Positions 36,582 to 46,200 of a DNA stretch of 64,000 bases are shown here, in pieces. The stretch spans positions 97,147 through 161,146 of the forward strand of contig CAMCMB010000004.1 in assembly GCA_945875845.1 (NCBI GenBank), given 5' to 3'. The translations under genes and the position numbers were made by a program. Origin of the DNA: Pirellula staleyi DSM 6068. GTDB taxonomy: Bacteria > Planctomycetota > Planctomycetia > Pirellulales > Pirellulaceae. How positions within the stretch are numbered: position 1 is the stretch's first letter; each line of letters opens with the position of its first letter. A model generated the notes under the pieces. The model saw only the letters and a program-made list of their open reading frames with translations. It searched no databases and was not told where the DNA came from.

Positions 36582-36949
36582 GCGCGGCATTTGACAACCC
36601 CGCCAAGCCGTGATTCTCACTCAGGACGAACCGTCCTGATGCAGTTTGACCGAAAGCCCAACTCGCACCGGTTTGGCACGTCGGGTTGGGATAAGTTTGG
36701 CACGCCGGTGCAGCCGAAACAAAGCAAAGGGACGCAGCACATTGTCGGAGATCCGAGCCGTTGCGGAAGCGGAAGTGGCATACAAAGAAAAAAAGAAAGC
36801 CGTTGTTTCGTCGGGAAAAGAATTGGTGAGTGTCCCCTATTGGTCCCCTAGAATCCTGGTAAATGCTTGACTGCAAACGGCACGGCGGAGCGTGCCTGCT
36901 ACTTTTGTCGGCTGTATCCCATTTGTCCTACAAAAGTGGTGTGCCCCTC

Positions 36950-37050
36950 AGTTGGCCTACGGTGAAGATCAATTACCACTGGCGTAAAGCCAGATGGCAT
37001 GAATCCAATGCCACTGGGTTTATCCCAGGGGATCGTTACCTTCTTGCTAG
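36950..37050. repeat. Diverged unit of the 92-bp repeat family
   Basis: ATTACCACTGGCGTAAAGCCAG-ATGGCATG ... ATGCCACTGGG followed by TATCCCAGGGGATCGTTACC and a CCTTCTTGC remnant. It abuts the sigma-factor stop codon. Confidence 0.75.
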
Positions 37051-37052
37051 GT

Positions 37053-37976
37053 CTAGGCCAAGCCCATTCGTTCTTTTGGGTCTTTGAGAGCGTGCTGAAG
37101 TCGAGCGAGAGCCTCGGTTTCGATTTGGCGAACGCGTTCGCGGGTTAGCCCGAGAGCGACACCGATCTCTTTGAGCGTGTGCGGCTGTGTATCGGAGAGC
37201 CCGAACCTCATTTTCAAAACCGTCGCTTCGCGAACGTCCAGGGTACTCAACAGCTCGATAGCCGTTTTCAGGACATCGTGATCCACCATCACTTCATCAG
37301 GACTTTTAATACGCTCATCCATTACCATTTCGCCCAATGACCAGCCCGAGTCCGACTGATCGCTTTGGGGGGTTGCGTTGTACACCTGAATTGCTTTTTT
37401 GATGATTGGCAATTTTTTCTTGGGCAAGCCAAGAATCCTGGCGATCTCCTCTTGCGTTGGCATCCGACCCAACTCGTCGCTCAGACGGGCTGTGGCACGC
37501 CGCCACTTGCTCAGCAGTTCGACCATGTATGCTGGGATGCGAATGGTTTTCGACGAATTGATCAAAGCGCGTTTGATCGACTGCTTGATCCAGTAGCTTG
37601 CATAGGTGCTGAATCGCGTTCCCATATCGGGGTCGAACCCTTCCACGGCGCGAAGCAGTCCAAGGTTTCCTTCCTCGATTAAATCTTGAAGTGCGAGCCC
37701 TTTGCTGACGTAACTTCGGGCGATGTTCACCACGAGGCGCAGATTCGCCCGCACCATTCGGTCGCGAGCTTGTGCGTCACCGAGAGCAATCTGCCGAGCG
37801 AGCATTTGCTCGTCCTCGGCTGTCAGCAGTTTAGTTTCGTTGATCTCTCGCAGGTATGTTTCCAGCGGAGATTGGGGTTGAGCTCCATCCTTGGGACTTT
37901 TGCGACGCGAGATCAGCTGAAGATCTTCGTCTTGTGGATCCTCCACATCGTCTAAGTATGGGCTTGAATGAGCCAT
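37053..37976 (-). CDS. Sigma-70 family RNA polymerase sigma factor (RpoD/SigA-like)
   Basis: About 307 residues from MAHSSPYLDDVED; a frame 25 codons longer exists. Region 1.2 SPLETYLREINETKLLT, region 2 (LRLVVNIARSYVSKGLALQDLIEEGNLGLL, then GTRFSTYASYWIKQSIKRAL for -10 binding and melting), region 3 (IPAYMVELLSKWRRATARL), and region 4 with the -35 helix-turn-helix TLKEIGVALGLTRERVRQIE. The large region 1.1 of primary RpoD is missing, so it is probably a group 2 factor or a short primary sigma; I cannot separate these here. Confidence 0.92.
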   Translation of the reverse strand: MAHSSPYLDDVEDPQDEDLQLISRRKSPKDGAQPQSPLETYLREINETKLLTAEDEQMLARQIALGDAQARDRMVRANLRLVVNIARSYVSKGLALQDLIEEGNLGLLRAVEGFDPDMGTRFSTYASYWIKQSIKRALINSSKTIRIPAYMVELLSKWRRATARLSDELGRMPTQEEIARILGLPKKKLPIIKKAIQVYNATPQSDQSDSGWSLGEMVMDERIKSPDEVMVDHDVLKTAIELLSTLDVREATVLKMRFGLSDTQPHTLKEIGVALGLTRERVRQIETEALARLQHALKDPKERMGLA

Positions 37977-38303
37977 GAAGTCTCTTTGCACGCGGGAGTT
38001 ATTTTTGACGACTGCAACCAGAGCATCCGCCGGAAATGTCATGTGTCCCACTACTATCGACGGAAAAATGCATGCAAATCAAAGGAATTCGTCGCGATGC
38101 AGCGCATAGCGGTTATTCCGTTACCTGCAAACCCTTTGGCAGAATGGGTTTTCGGCGTACAATCCGAGCCGCCGACCTAATCGGAGCAAAAGGATTGCGT
38201 TTCCCAGTCACACAATCCGTTTGCTTTGTTCGGGAGGCCAAGATGCTGCCATGCAAAAACCGTTAGAATTGGCAAATCCACAAATTTCACCCGAAACTAC
38301 CAT
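37977..38303. other. Divergent intergenic region between sigma factor and bioB
   Basis: 327 bp. Apart from the candidate bioB promoter at 38136-38163 I see no repeat, small gene or recognisable BirA-type operator. Confidence 0.5.
38136..38163 (+). promoter_or_regulatory. Candidate sigma-70 promoter for bioB
   Basis: TTGGCA and TACAAT separated by 16 bp, each one mismatch from consensus, about 140 bp upstream of the bioB ATG. Confidence 0.4.
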
Positions 38304-39326
38304 ATGATCCCATCGGCAATCGAACTTAACCCTGACATGCGTTCCGACTCCGATTGGAAAACGCTGGCCAATCGCGTTCTAGGCGGGCAATCCATCACGC
38401 GTGAACAAGCGATTGCGATACTTGGGTCGGCGGACGACCAATTGCTGGATTTGATCTCGAGCGCCTATCGGATTCGTCACCATTACTTCGGCAAAACGGT
38501 GCAGCTTTACTTCTTGATGAATGCCAAGAGCGGATTGTGTCCCGAGGATTGCAACTACTGCAGTCAATCCAAGATCTCGGATGCGCCGATTCCCAAATAC
38601 AACATACTGAGTCGCGATAAATTGTTAGACGGAGCCAGACTCGCAGCGGAGCGTCAAAGCAAGACGTATTGCATCGTGATCAGCGGCCGCGCACCCAATG
38701 AGCGAGAAATGAAAGCCGTCGAGACCATTGTTCCGCAAATCAAGGAACAGTATGGTCTCAACATCTGCGCTTGTCTTGGACTGCTCGACGAGGACCAAGC
38801 CAAAAGGCTAAAGGCCGCTGGCGTGGACAAGGTGAACCATAATCTGAACACGAGCCGAGAGTATTATCCCGAGATTTGCACGACTCATACCTTTGACGAT
38901 CGTGTCGAAACGCTCAAAAATGTTCGTAAAGCCGGCATGGAACTTTGTAGCGGTGGTATCATCGGGATGGGTGAGAAACACGAAGATATCGTGGCGATGG
39001 CGTTTGAACTCAATGAGTTAGCGGTTGAATCCATACCGCTTAACTTTTTGCATTCGATCGATGGGACTCCGCTGGAACGCAAAGAGTATTTGAACCCTCG
39101 CGACTGCCTACGTGCGTTGTGCATGTTTCGATTCGTAAATCCCAAAAGCGAATTGCGAATCGCAGGCGGACGCGAACGGCATCTGCGCTCGATGCAACCG
39201 CTGGGATTATACATTGCCAACAGTATTTTTGTTGGGGACTATTTAACGACCGAGGGGCAACCGCCCCAAGAGGATTACGAAATGATACACGATATGGGTT
39301 TTGAAATCACAGGAAGCTGTGTTTAA
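38304..39326 (+). CDS. bioB: Biotin synthase
   Basis: 340 residues from the ATG of MIPSAIELNPDM. Radical-SAM enzyme inserting sulfur into dethiobiotin. The 4Fe-4S motif is CPEDCNYCSQS (C-x3-C-x2-C); other BioB hallmarks are CIVISGRAPN, GLNICACLGLLD, VDKVNHNLNTSREYY, TFDDRVETLKNVRKAG, CSGGIIGMGE, and the arginine of RIAGGRERHL that contacts the [2Fe-2S] cluster. The terminal YEMIHDMGFEI is typical. Its TAA overlaps the terC-like ATG by one base (TAATG). Confidence 0.96.
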   Translation: MIPSAIELNPDMRSDSDWKTLANRVLGGQSITREQAIAILGSADDQLLDLISSAYRIRHHYFGKTVQLYFLMNAKSGLCPEDCNYCSQSKISDAPIPKYNILSRDKLLDGARLAAERQSKTYCIVISGRAPNEREMKAVETIVPQIKEQYGLNICACLGLLDEDQAKRLKAAGVDKVNHNLNTSREYYPEICTTHTFDDRVETLKNVRKAGMELCSGGIIGMGEKHEDIVAMAFELNELAVESIPLNFLHSIDGTPLERKEYLNPRDCLRALCMFRFVNPKSELRIAGGRERHLRSMQPLGLYIANSIFVGDYLTTEGQPPQEDYEMIHDMGFEITGSCV

Positions 39327-40219
39327 TGTTCATTGAACTGCTAGCCGAATCCGGTTTGTCATCGCTATTCACTCGCGAAGCCCTATATGTAGTAGCTGCG
39401 TTAGTGGTTATCGAAGGGCTGTTATCGGTCGATAATGCACTGGCTATCGCTGCCTTGGCATCGCAACTGGATGAGAAAAATCGCAAGCTTGCCGTTACCA
39501 TCGGCTACGCGGGAGCCTATGGCTTTCGAATTCTTGCGTTGCTGCTTGCCTCTTACATCATCCATAACCATTGGCTCATGGCGTTTGGAGCTGGGTACCT
39601 TATTTGGTTGATGTGCAATCACTTCTCGGAAAACTTGGAGGAAGAGGAGTATGAAGGTATTGAGCCAAGAGCGCCGCAGAGTTTTGCAAAAACGATCGCC
39701 ATGATCGCGTTCCTCGACTTGAGCTTGAGCTTTGACAATGTCGTGGCTGCCGTCGCGTTTGCCAGGACCAACATTTATCTCGTGTACCTGGGAGTTACCA
39801 TCGGTATTATCACGCTGAGATTGGTAGCAGGTTATTGCATCAAGTTACTTGAGAAGCATCCCTGGCTGGAGCATACGGCTTTTTTGCTGGTGGGCTTTGT
39901 TGGGACTTTACTTTGCGTTGAGCTGTATTGGGACTTGTTCGTACGGCAGGAGCTTGCCGTTTTCAATTTCAAGATCATTCATGAAGACAGCGGGCTTTAC
40001 CACATCCAAAAGCCGTTCAAGTTTGGAGGTATTTTCTTGATCCTCCTGGGGCATTTGGCCTACGAAAAAATTCCGGTCGTCCGAGCGGTTTTTCGCCCCA
40101 TCGCCATGTTCTTTCGATACTTGTTCGCGGTGTTTGCCAGAACCATCAATACGCTCGTGTACGTGTTAATCTGGCCGATTCGAGTATTCATCAAGCCCAA
40201 GCGTAGGACAGAATCATGA
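39326..40219 (+). CDS. TerC-family integral membrane protein
   Basis: 297 residues with about seven to nine hydrophobic helices. The two acidic TerC signatures are present: IEGLLSVDNALAIAALA and FLDLSLSFDNVVAAVAFA, in which the Asp-Asn pairs are thought to bind a metal ion. Other TerC proteins export Mn2+ or confer tellurite resistance. The C terminus is basic (KPKRRTES). Translationally coupled to bioB by TAATG. Metal and biotin link is inference. Confidence 0.93.
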   Translation: MFIELLAESGLSSLFTREALYVVAALVVIEGLLSVDNALAIAALASQLDEKNRKLAVTIGYAGAYGFRILALLLASYIIHNHWLMAFGAGYLIWLMCNHFSENLEEEEYEGIEPRAPQSFAKTIAMIAFLDLSLSFDNVVAAVAFARTNIYLVYLGVTIGIITLRLVAGYCIKLLEKHPWLEHTAFLLVGFVGTLLCVELYWDLFVRQELAVFNFKIIHEDSGLYHIQKPFKFGGIFLILLGHLAYEKIPVVRAVFRPIAMFFRYLFAVFARTINTLVYVLIWPIRVFIKPKRRTES

Positions 40220-40233
40220 ATCGTGGCCTTGCT

Positions 40234-40317
40234 TGGCGGTATGACGGACTTCCAAGTCCGTCAATGGGGAATTCGACGGACTAGGAAGTCCGTCGTACCA
40301 TTCAATCAACAAGCCCC
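40234..40317. repeat. Palindrome-of-palindromes element, copy E (left arm missing)
   Basis: GGCGGTATGACGGACTTCC, AAGTCCGTC, spacer AATGGGGAATTC, GACGGACTAGGAAGTCCGTC, then CATTCAATCAACAAGCCC. Its right end touches the stop codon of the converging DUF11 gene. Confidence 0.88.
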
Positions 40318-42707
40318 TAGCGGCGATCGGGTTTCAGGCCGGTCGCGAGGTAGCGTGTCGATTCCTCTTCCAGAAGATCGGTGTCGCTGCCAGGGCTTTT
40401 GACTTCCGCACGAAATCGGTGGACGCCGGGTTTCGAAGCTTCTGCAACGATTCGCAAGACCAATTTTTCGTTGGGTTGGATGGACGGAATCGAATGGAAG
40501 ATCGCTTGACCGGGCACCACGCGGCCCGTGTGCCCTTCCAGGCGAATGGGTTCAATTCCTTCCGAAAATTGAGCGATCACTTCTATGTCGGATGCCGCTT
40601 TCTTGCCGCGATTTGTGATCACGAGTTCATAGATAACTGGCTGACCCACAGGGGCAGGCGCCGTAGGATCGACGACGGACAAATGCAGGTCTGCGATCGA
40701 ATCGACGAGTGTCGAGAATTCCGCTTTGGCTTCTTCGCCCGAGTTGCACTCGGCGGTGAAGCTTAACGGGTTTTCGCCGATTTTGGTTAACGACAACCTG
40801 AAGGGGAACGACATTTTTTCGAGCATATCGATCTTCTTAATCTCCCACTTCACGAATTCACCGCTTCGAACCGCGCCAGGTGGCAGTGAGACAACTTCGG
40901 TACCCGATGGCAATTTTACTTTGCAAGAGGTCGCAACGGCTGGGATCGATCCGGTGTTGGTGAGTTCGAGTTCGAAATCGGCAACACTTCCTTGATAGAA
41001 TTCTGTCGGACCAAACCAAGTAGCCACCAATTCCGACTGTCGGACTTGAACTGCGATGGAGCTCTCGGCCTTGAGTTGGGAAGGGACGCTGGTCGCAGTG
41101 GCTATGATTGGAAGAGAACCGGACTTTTCAAAGGTAAGTTCGACTTCCACGATACGTTCGCTGCCAGCCGCAACGTCCCCGATATCCGATTGATTGTTTC
41201 CGTATGGTTCGGCTGAAAGAGAGACCAACACCGCTTTTGCATCTGAGTTACCGGGATTGCGAACTCGAATCCGGTACGTTTGTGGCTTGCCAAATTCGAC
41301 CTCAGATGGACCCTCGAGAGCGAGAGCAAGTTGAGGCTGTTGAATTTGGATTTGCAACTCGGTGGACTGAGGTAAAACGGTCCATTCCACCCCAAGCGCG
41401 AAGTGTTCCGGCAGGGAAGTTTGCATCACCAGTTGAATCGATTTAGAACCTCCGGCAGGGACGAGGTCGAGTTCCCAAACGACCGCGTTTCCATCTTGGT
41501 CGTTGTCTATTTGAGTGGCACCCCCAGAAACGGTCGTTTTACCGAGGATCACATGATGCGGGACGGCAACTCTCATCGCGAGCCCATCGAGCGGCTGGGT
41601 GCCCTCGTTTTTGACGATGAGTTCATAGCTTCCGTCTTGATTGACGAGCAAGGAAGTTGGGCCGTTGACCAAGACGCGTACGCCAGGAACCGACATTTCT
41701 CTCTGAAGGACTGCAGGTGGAATGTTCGATGTCGGAGCGGAAGCTGGGGCCGCTTGCTTTTCGGGTTCCTTGGGTTTCGATGCGAGTGCTGTCCGGTTGG
41801 TTGTGTTCGTGCGGCTGATCTTAGGCTCATCATTTGAGACGGATGGATCGTTTGAGACGGATGGATCCACTTCGGAAAGCTTTGACGGTGCTTCCAGATT
41901 GCGTTTGGTGTCCAGAGCGATGGCCGTCAATGAGGTTGAGGTTGAGCTAGACTTCGGCTTGGCGATCTCCACCTTTGCCTGTGTGGATGTAGGGGGCTCG
42001 GAGACGGTGCGCGAGGGTTTTTCTCGTTCTGGAATGTCCATGGCAGTTCGACGCGAGGTCGAATTGGATTCGAGCACTAGATCGGACGAGCGAGTCGTTG
42101 GTAGCTCTGGTTTTATCGATGTTGTCAGCGGATCGCTGGGTGAGGACAACAATAAAAGCCCGCTGGATTGCGGTTCCGTCTTGGTGGCGAGCGCCTGCCC
42201 TGAACGAACGATCGGGGCAGCGCGAGGATTGGTATCCAGTAATGGAGGTTTGCCAATATCCGATGGACCCTTCTCGACTTGGATATTGTTCGAAGCATGA
42301 TCTCGGCGTTCCTGAACTCGGGGCGGGGTGCGAAAGGGCTCGCGAGGAGTTCGAGAAGCGGACTGCGGCGCGACGCGTGTGTACTCCGACTCCTCAGTAA
42401 AATCGGTTTCGGAATTACTCCGAAAAGCCTTTGAGAAGGACTTAAGGGGAACAAGGAACCCGTTCCGAGTGGGCTTGCCTGCGGTTGGGGTGGCAGGGGT
42501 TTTGGGCTTAAGGGCTGGCGAAGTTGTTTTTTTGCTGGACGCGCTAAACAGCTTAGAGAAAACATTGGTCGAAGTGGAGTTGCCCGTGGGCTCGTCATCA
42601 TCCGCGTTGTTTTGGGCGAGGCAGGGAACCAACGCGCACAGATTCAACGCGAGCGGCCAAGCCCATAATCGACCGGCGTACACCAAAGCCTTGGTTGTTC
42701 GAAACAT
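40317..42707 (-). CDS. Secreted DUF11/CARDB-like repeat protein
   Basis: About 796 residues from MFRTTKALVYAGR; longer in-frame ATGs reach 42734. Signal peptide LWAWPLALNLCALVPCLAQ. A disordered Ser/Thr/Pro/Lys-rich region (about 25-345) includes a DPSVSN duplication, then four tandem beta-sandwich domains: GPTSLLVNQDGSYELIVKNEGTQPLDG, GPSEVEFGKPQTYRIRVRNPGNSDAK, GPTEFYQGSVADFELELTNTGSIPAV, and VGQPVIYELVITNRGKKAA. DUF11/CARDB-like modules are usual in planctomycete surface proteins. No enzymatic motif. The stop codon coincides with the end of palindromic element copy E. Confidence 0.9.
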   Translation of the reverse strand: MFRTTKALVYAGRLWAWPLALNLCALVPCLAQNNADDDEPTGNSTSTNVFSKLFSASSKKTTSPALKPKTPATPTAGKPTRNGFLVPLKSFSKAFRSNSETDFTEESEYTRVAPQSASRTPREPFRTPPRVQERRDHASNNIQVEKGPSDIGKPPLLDTNPRAAPIVRSGQALATKTEPQSSGLLLLSSPSDPLTTSIKPELPTTRSSDLVLESNSTSRRTAMDIPEREKPSRTVSEPPTSTQAKVEIAKPKSSSTSTSLTAIALDTKRNLEAPSKLSEVDPSVSNDPSVSNDEPKISRTNTTNRTALASKPKEPEKQAAPASAPTSNIPPAVLQREMSVPGVRVLVNGPTSLLVNQDGSYELIVKNEGTQPLDGLAMRVAVPHHVILGKTTVSGGATQIDNDQDGNAVVWELDLVPAGGSKSIQLVMQTSLPEHFALGVEWTVLPQSTELQIQIQQPQLALALEGPSEVEFGKPQTYRIRVRNPGNSDAKAVLVSLSAEPYGNNQSDIGDVAAGSERIVEVELTFEKSGSLPIIATATSVPSQLKAESSIAVQVRQSELVATWFGPTEFYQGSVADFELELTNTGSIPAVATSCKVKLPSGTEVVSLPPGAVRSGEFVKWEIKKIDMLEKMSFPFRLSLTKIGENPLSFTAECNSGEEAKAEFSTLVDSIADLHLSVVDPTAPAPVGQPVIYELVITNRGKKAASDIEVIAQFSEGIEPIRLEGHTGRVVPGQAIFHSIPSIQPNEKLVLRIVAEASKPGVHRFRAEVKSPGSDTDLLEEESTRYLATGLKPDRR

Positions 42708-43264
42708 TATTGACGACTCCATCCCATTCACCATTCAAGGTAGGTCTACGAAAACACCTGCTAGGGTCATCGGAATTGCCGGAAGGTTGGATTGAACGGA
42801 TTAGGGTAAATTTGAGGATTTTTCGGCTTATTTCGTTCCCTCACTTTTCGTACCTGAGTGTGCGATATTGCGCAAACTCAGGCGTTTTCGATGTCGCAAA
42901 ACGCAATATTTCGCTGGGGAAAAAGAAAGGCGACTCTAGCCTTGTCGCTGGATAACTGCAGGGATTTCGGGGGAAAAGTTGCTCAATACCTCCCAAATGT
43001 TCGCAACTTTCTAACGCGACACGCAATGTGACCTTCTTGTAAGGAAAAAATTCTTTCAGCTTTGTTAAGATTGGATCGGAATTTGCTCAGCTGTAAAATC
43101 GTCTTAGGCTGCAAAAACACCACAAGTAATTGATAATCGTTGAATCGATCGGTTTTTTAATGGCGTATGCCCCCGATGAGAAATACGATTAGATAGATTC
43201 TCAGGTGGATTGGAACCTGAGTTCTAACTCATTCACCAGTCAGAATCCGTAGTCGGAAGATTTT
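42708..43264. other. Divergent intergenic region, 557 bp
   Basis: An inverted pair ATATTGCG (42865) / CGCAATAT (42902), with GCGCAAAC and GTCGCAAAACGC beside it, could be an operator. 43040-43200 is AT-rich, but I see no convincing promoter. No gene. Confidence 0.4.
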
Positions 43265-46200
43265 ATGTCTCTCGTCCGCTTCCCCATTCGAGCCAATTCG
43301 GAGCGAATAAAAATGAAGATGCGTAGTTTGTCGGCATTTCCCTGCCAGTTCGTTTCTGCTTCGCTTTCCTCTGTCATGGGCATGGGGTTAGTGATTGGAA
43401 CGGCGTTTTTCGAACCCGAGGTTTCGGCAGCGGAAAATAGCACCAATCGATTGGTGACGTGCAAGGATGAGGGGCGAACCCATTTCGCTCTAAGTCTATT
43501 GGCCACCAAGGATTTTACTCCTATCCTATCTCCTCTCGTGGCGGTTGTGGTGGATACCTCAGCCTCGCAGAGTGGCGATTACCGTACCGATTCGATGGAA
43601 GTGGCGCAATCGATCGTAGAGGCATTGCCGGAAAACACTGTCGTGACATTGCTCGCGTGCGACGTCGAGCCTGTGGTTTTATCGAAGGCTGCGTCTCCGA
43701 CGAGCGATTCGATTCGGGTAGGTTTCAAATCACTTGAGAAGCGGATTCCGCTTGGCTCGACGGACCTTGCAGGTGCACTGCGTGCGGCACGGCGCGAACT
43801 TGGGGACAAGCCTGACGCCAGTATCGTCTACATTGGCGACGGCTTTCATCTCACGAACTTGTTGAACACTGCCGAATTTGAATCGTTGATCGATGACTTG
43901 CGTGAATCGCGGACCAGTGTTCACTCGCTTGCGATTGGTCCTCGAATCGATTGTGAGTTGCTCGCAGTATTTGCAGGCCACACCGGTGGAAACGTGTGGA
44001 TTCGAGAGAACATTACGAATGCGACTTGTCAGCAAATTGGATCGGAGTTGGCGAAGGCGACAGGTTCGCCCGTCTACTGGCCATCGACTGCAAGTTGGCC
44101 CAAGGGAATTATCAATGTCCTTCCTGGCAAGCTTCCGCCTTTAAGATTGGATCGGGACACGATTGTCTTGGGCGATTTGAATAGCGAAACTCTGACAGGT
44201 AAGTTGACAATGGAGGGAACGGTTTGTGGTCAAGCCGTTTCGATGGGCTGGGATCTCAAGAGCGAACCATCCAATTTAGATTTTGCTTTTCTGTCACAAG
44301 TTATTGCGAAAGCGACTCCGAATTCGGGTTTGCTGTTGCCGGTCCCGGGTTCGGACGCGCTACGGGAGCTCGGGTTGCTTATGACGAACACGTCGGAACA
44401 ACTGGTGAAAGACGCTCGCTATGCATTGAACTCGGGGGACTTGGATTCGGCGGTCAATATTGCTCAGGAAGCTCTCAAGAGGTCTCCCAATAGCCTTTCG
44501 GCTCAGAACATCTTAGAGGCCGTGGAGCAATCTCGCAAAACGTCCAAGCCAATCAAGAAGAGCGGCTCGCAAGGTGGTTCGTCGCGGGGTGTTGTCAAGT
44601 TTGTTTCCGCACAAATCGGAGACGATCCGTTCGCGCAACCGCCCAAGCCTACCGTCGGTGGCGACAACCCTTTCGGAGACGAACCCGCTCCAGTGAGCAC
44701 GCCGCAGGTTCCGGTCGTGCAACCGCCCAAGCCTACCGTCGGTGGCGACAATCCTTTCGGAGACGAACCCGCTCCAGTGAACACGCGACCGGTTCCAGAA
44801 GTGTTTGGAGATTCCATTCCGCCGAGCGATCCATTTGGTGAACTTGCAAACGCATCGGACCTCCTATCGGAAGATGAAGGTCAGCGTCGTGTAGCGGCTC
44901 AACAGTTGGAAGCTTTGGTGCGAAGCGAACTTGCGGAAGCAAGAAGGAGTCGCGATCCTGGTTCAACGAAGATTTCCCTGAAAGCGTTGCAAGATCAGAT
45001 TCGCCGCGCGTCTGAGCTCGATGCAGGTGGTCGCGCCAGATTGGAATCTCAAGTCGCCAGCGCCATTCAGACGGCCGCGCGTGCAGAAGCAACCAGAAAA
45101 GAAGAATACGCTCGCATCGAGGCAGTCCAGTCGAACCAATCGGCTTCTAAGCGGCTTTTGGCTGAGACAGAGCGTAGGAATTCGACGATTCAGCAGTTGG
45201 TCGAGCGCTACAATTCGCTGATGTCTCAGCAGCTTTACTCGGCTGCAAACAACGAGATCGCACCGCAAATTACGGCAGTGGACCGAGATTCCGTCATCGA
45301 CGTAGTGGTCAATTTAGAGTCAAACCTTGCTGCCAACGCGCAGTTGATTGAGGACGTTATCCGCAAGCGGAACCGAGCCTTTGTGGATTCGCTTTATCTG
45401 AACGAACTCGCATTGGTACCGTTTGTTGACGAGCCACCCATTCGGTATCCACCAGCAGATGTTTGGCAAGCTCTTAGCGCTCGCCGAATTGAGCGATATG
45501 CGTCCATTGACTTGTCCGGTGGCAAGGAATCGGAACGAGCGATTTTCCGAGCATTGAACGAACGCGGTGAAGTCGCCTTCAATGCGCAACCGTTGTCTGC
45601 GGTTATGAAGTTCTTTAGCGACACCTATGGTGTTCCTATCGTTATCGATGACAAGGCCCTTGAGGAAGAGAATATCACTCAAGACGAACCTATCACGTTA
45701 AATCTGCCTCCCGTATCGTTCCGATCCGCGCTCAAACTGATCTTGGAACCGTTGCAATTGACTTATGTTATCCAAGACGAAGTGATGCGAATCACCAGCA
45801 AGCAGGAGTCAGCGAACGTGGTCCGTGTCTATCCCGTCGGCGACCTTGTTATAGGTGCTGCTCAGTTGAGCATGGCTGGCGGAGGCATGATGGGCGGTAT
45901 GGGCGGCGGCATGGGTGGAATGGGCGGAGGCATGGGCGGAGGCATGGGAGGCATGGGAGGCGGTATGGGTGGCATGGGAGGCGGCATGGGTGGTATGGGC
46001 GGTGGTATGGGTGGCATGGGCGGCATGATGGACGTCAAGGACCAACCGACCAAAGCCACTGCGGTTCGATCGCCAGCAGAATTGGTTGAACAGCTTGTTT
46101 CCAGTGACGGCGGTGACAAACTGCTGGCAGAAGCGGAGCTGTCGAAATGGGTCGTCGGCAAGATGGAGTTGGCTAGAAAAGCCTCCCGTGCGAACAACGA

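Larger units (their letters stand above)
35931..37052. other. 1.1-kb non-coding repeat mosaic after tRNA-Ala
   Basis: Contains an imperfect inverted repeat of purine-rich GAGTAGACAGGAGAAAGTAG against CTACTCGGTCTACTTTCTAC (about 35950-36066), two diverged units of the 92-bp family, a 60-bp direct repeat flanking copy D of the palindromic element, and a GGCACGGCGGAGCGTGCC hairpin. A short frame near 36740-36870 (LSEIRAVAEAEVAYKEKKKA) looks protein-like but is unrecognised. Confidence 0.6.

Noticed and set aside
36646..36870. Possible short gene ending LVSVPYWSPRILVNA
   Set aside because: The last 45 codons look protein-like (LSEIRAVAEAEVAYKEKKKA), but there is no domain, start or neighbour support and it lies in a repeat mosaic; I did not call it a gene.
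42861..42910. Operator palindrome ATATTGCG / CGCAATAT
   Set aside because: Only 8-bp arms 29 bp apart; without a known regulator this could be chance, so it is mentioned only under the intergenic entry.
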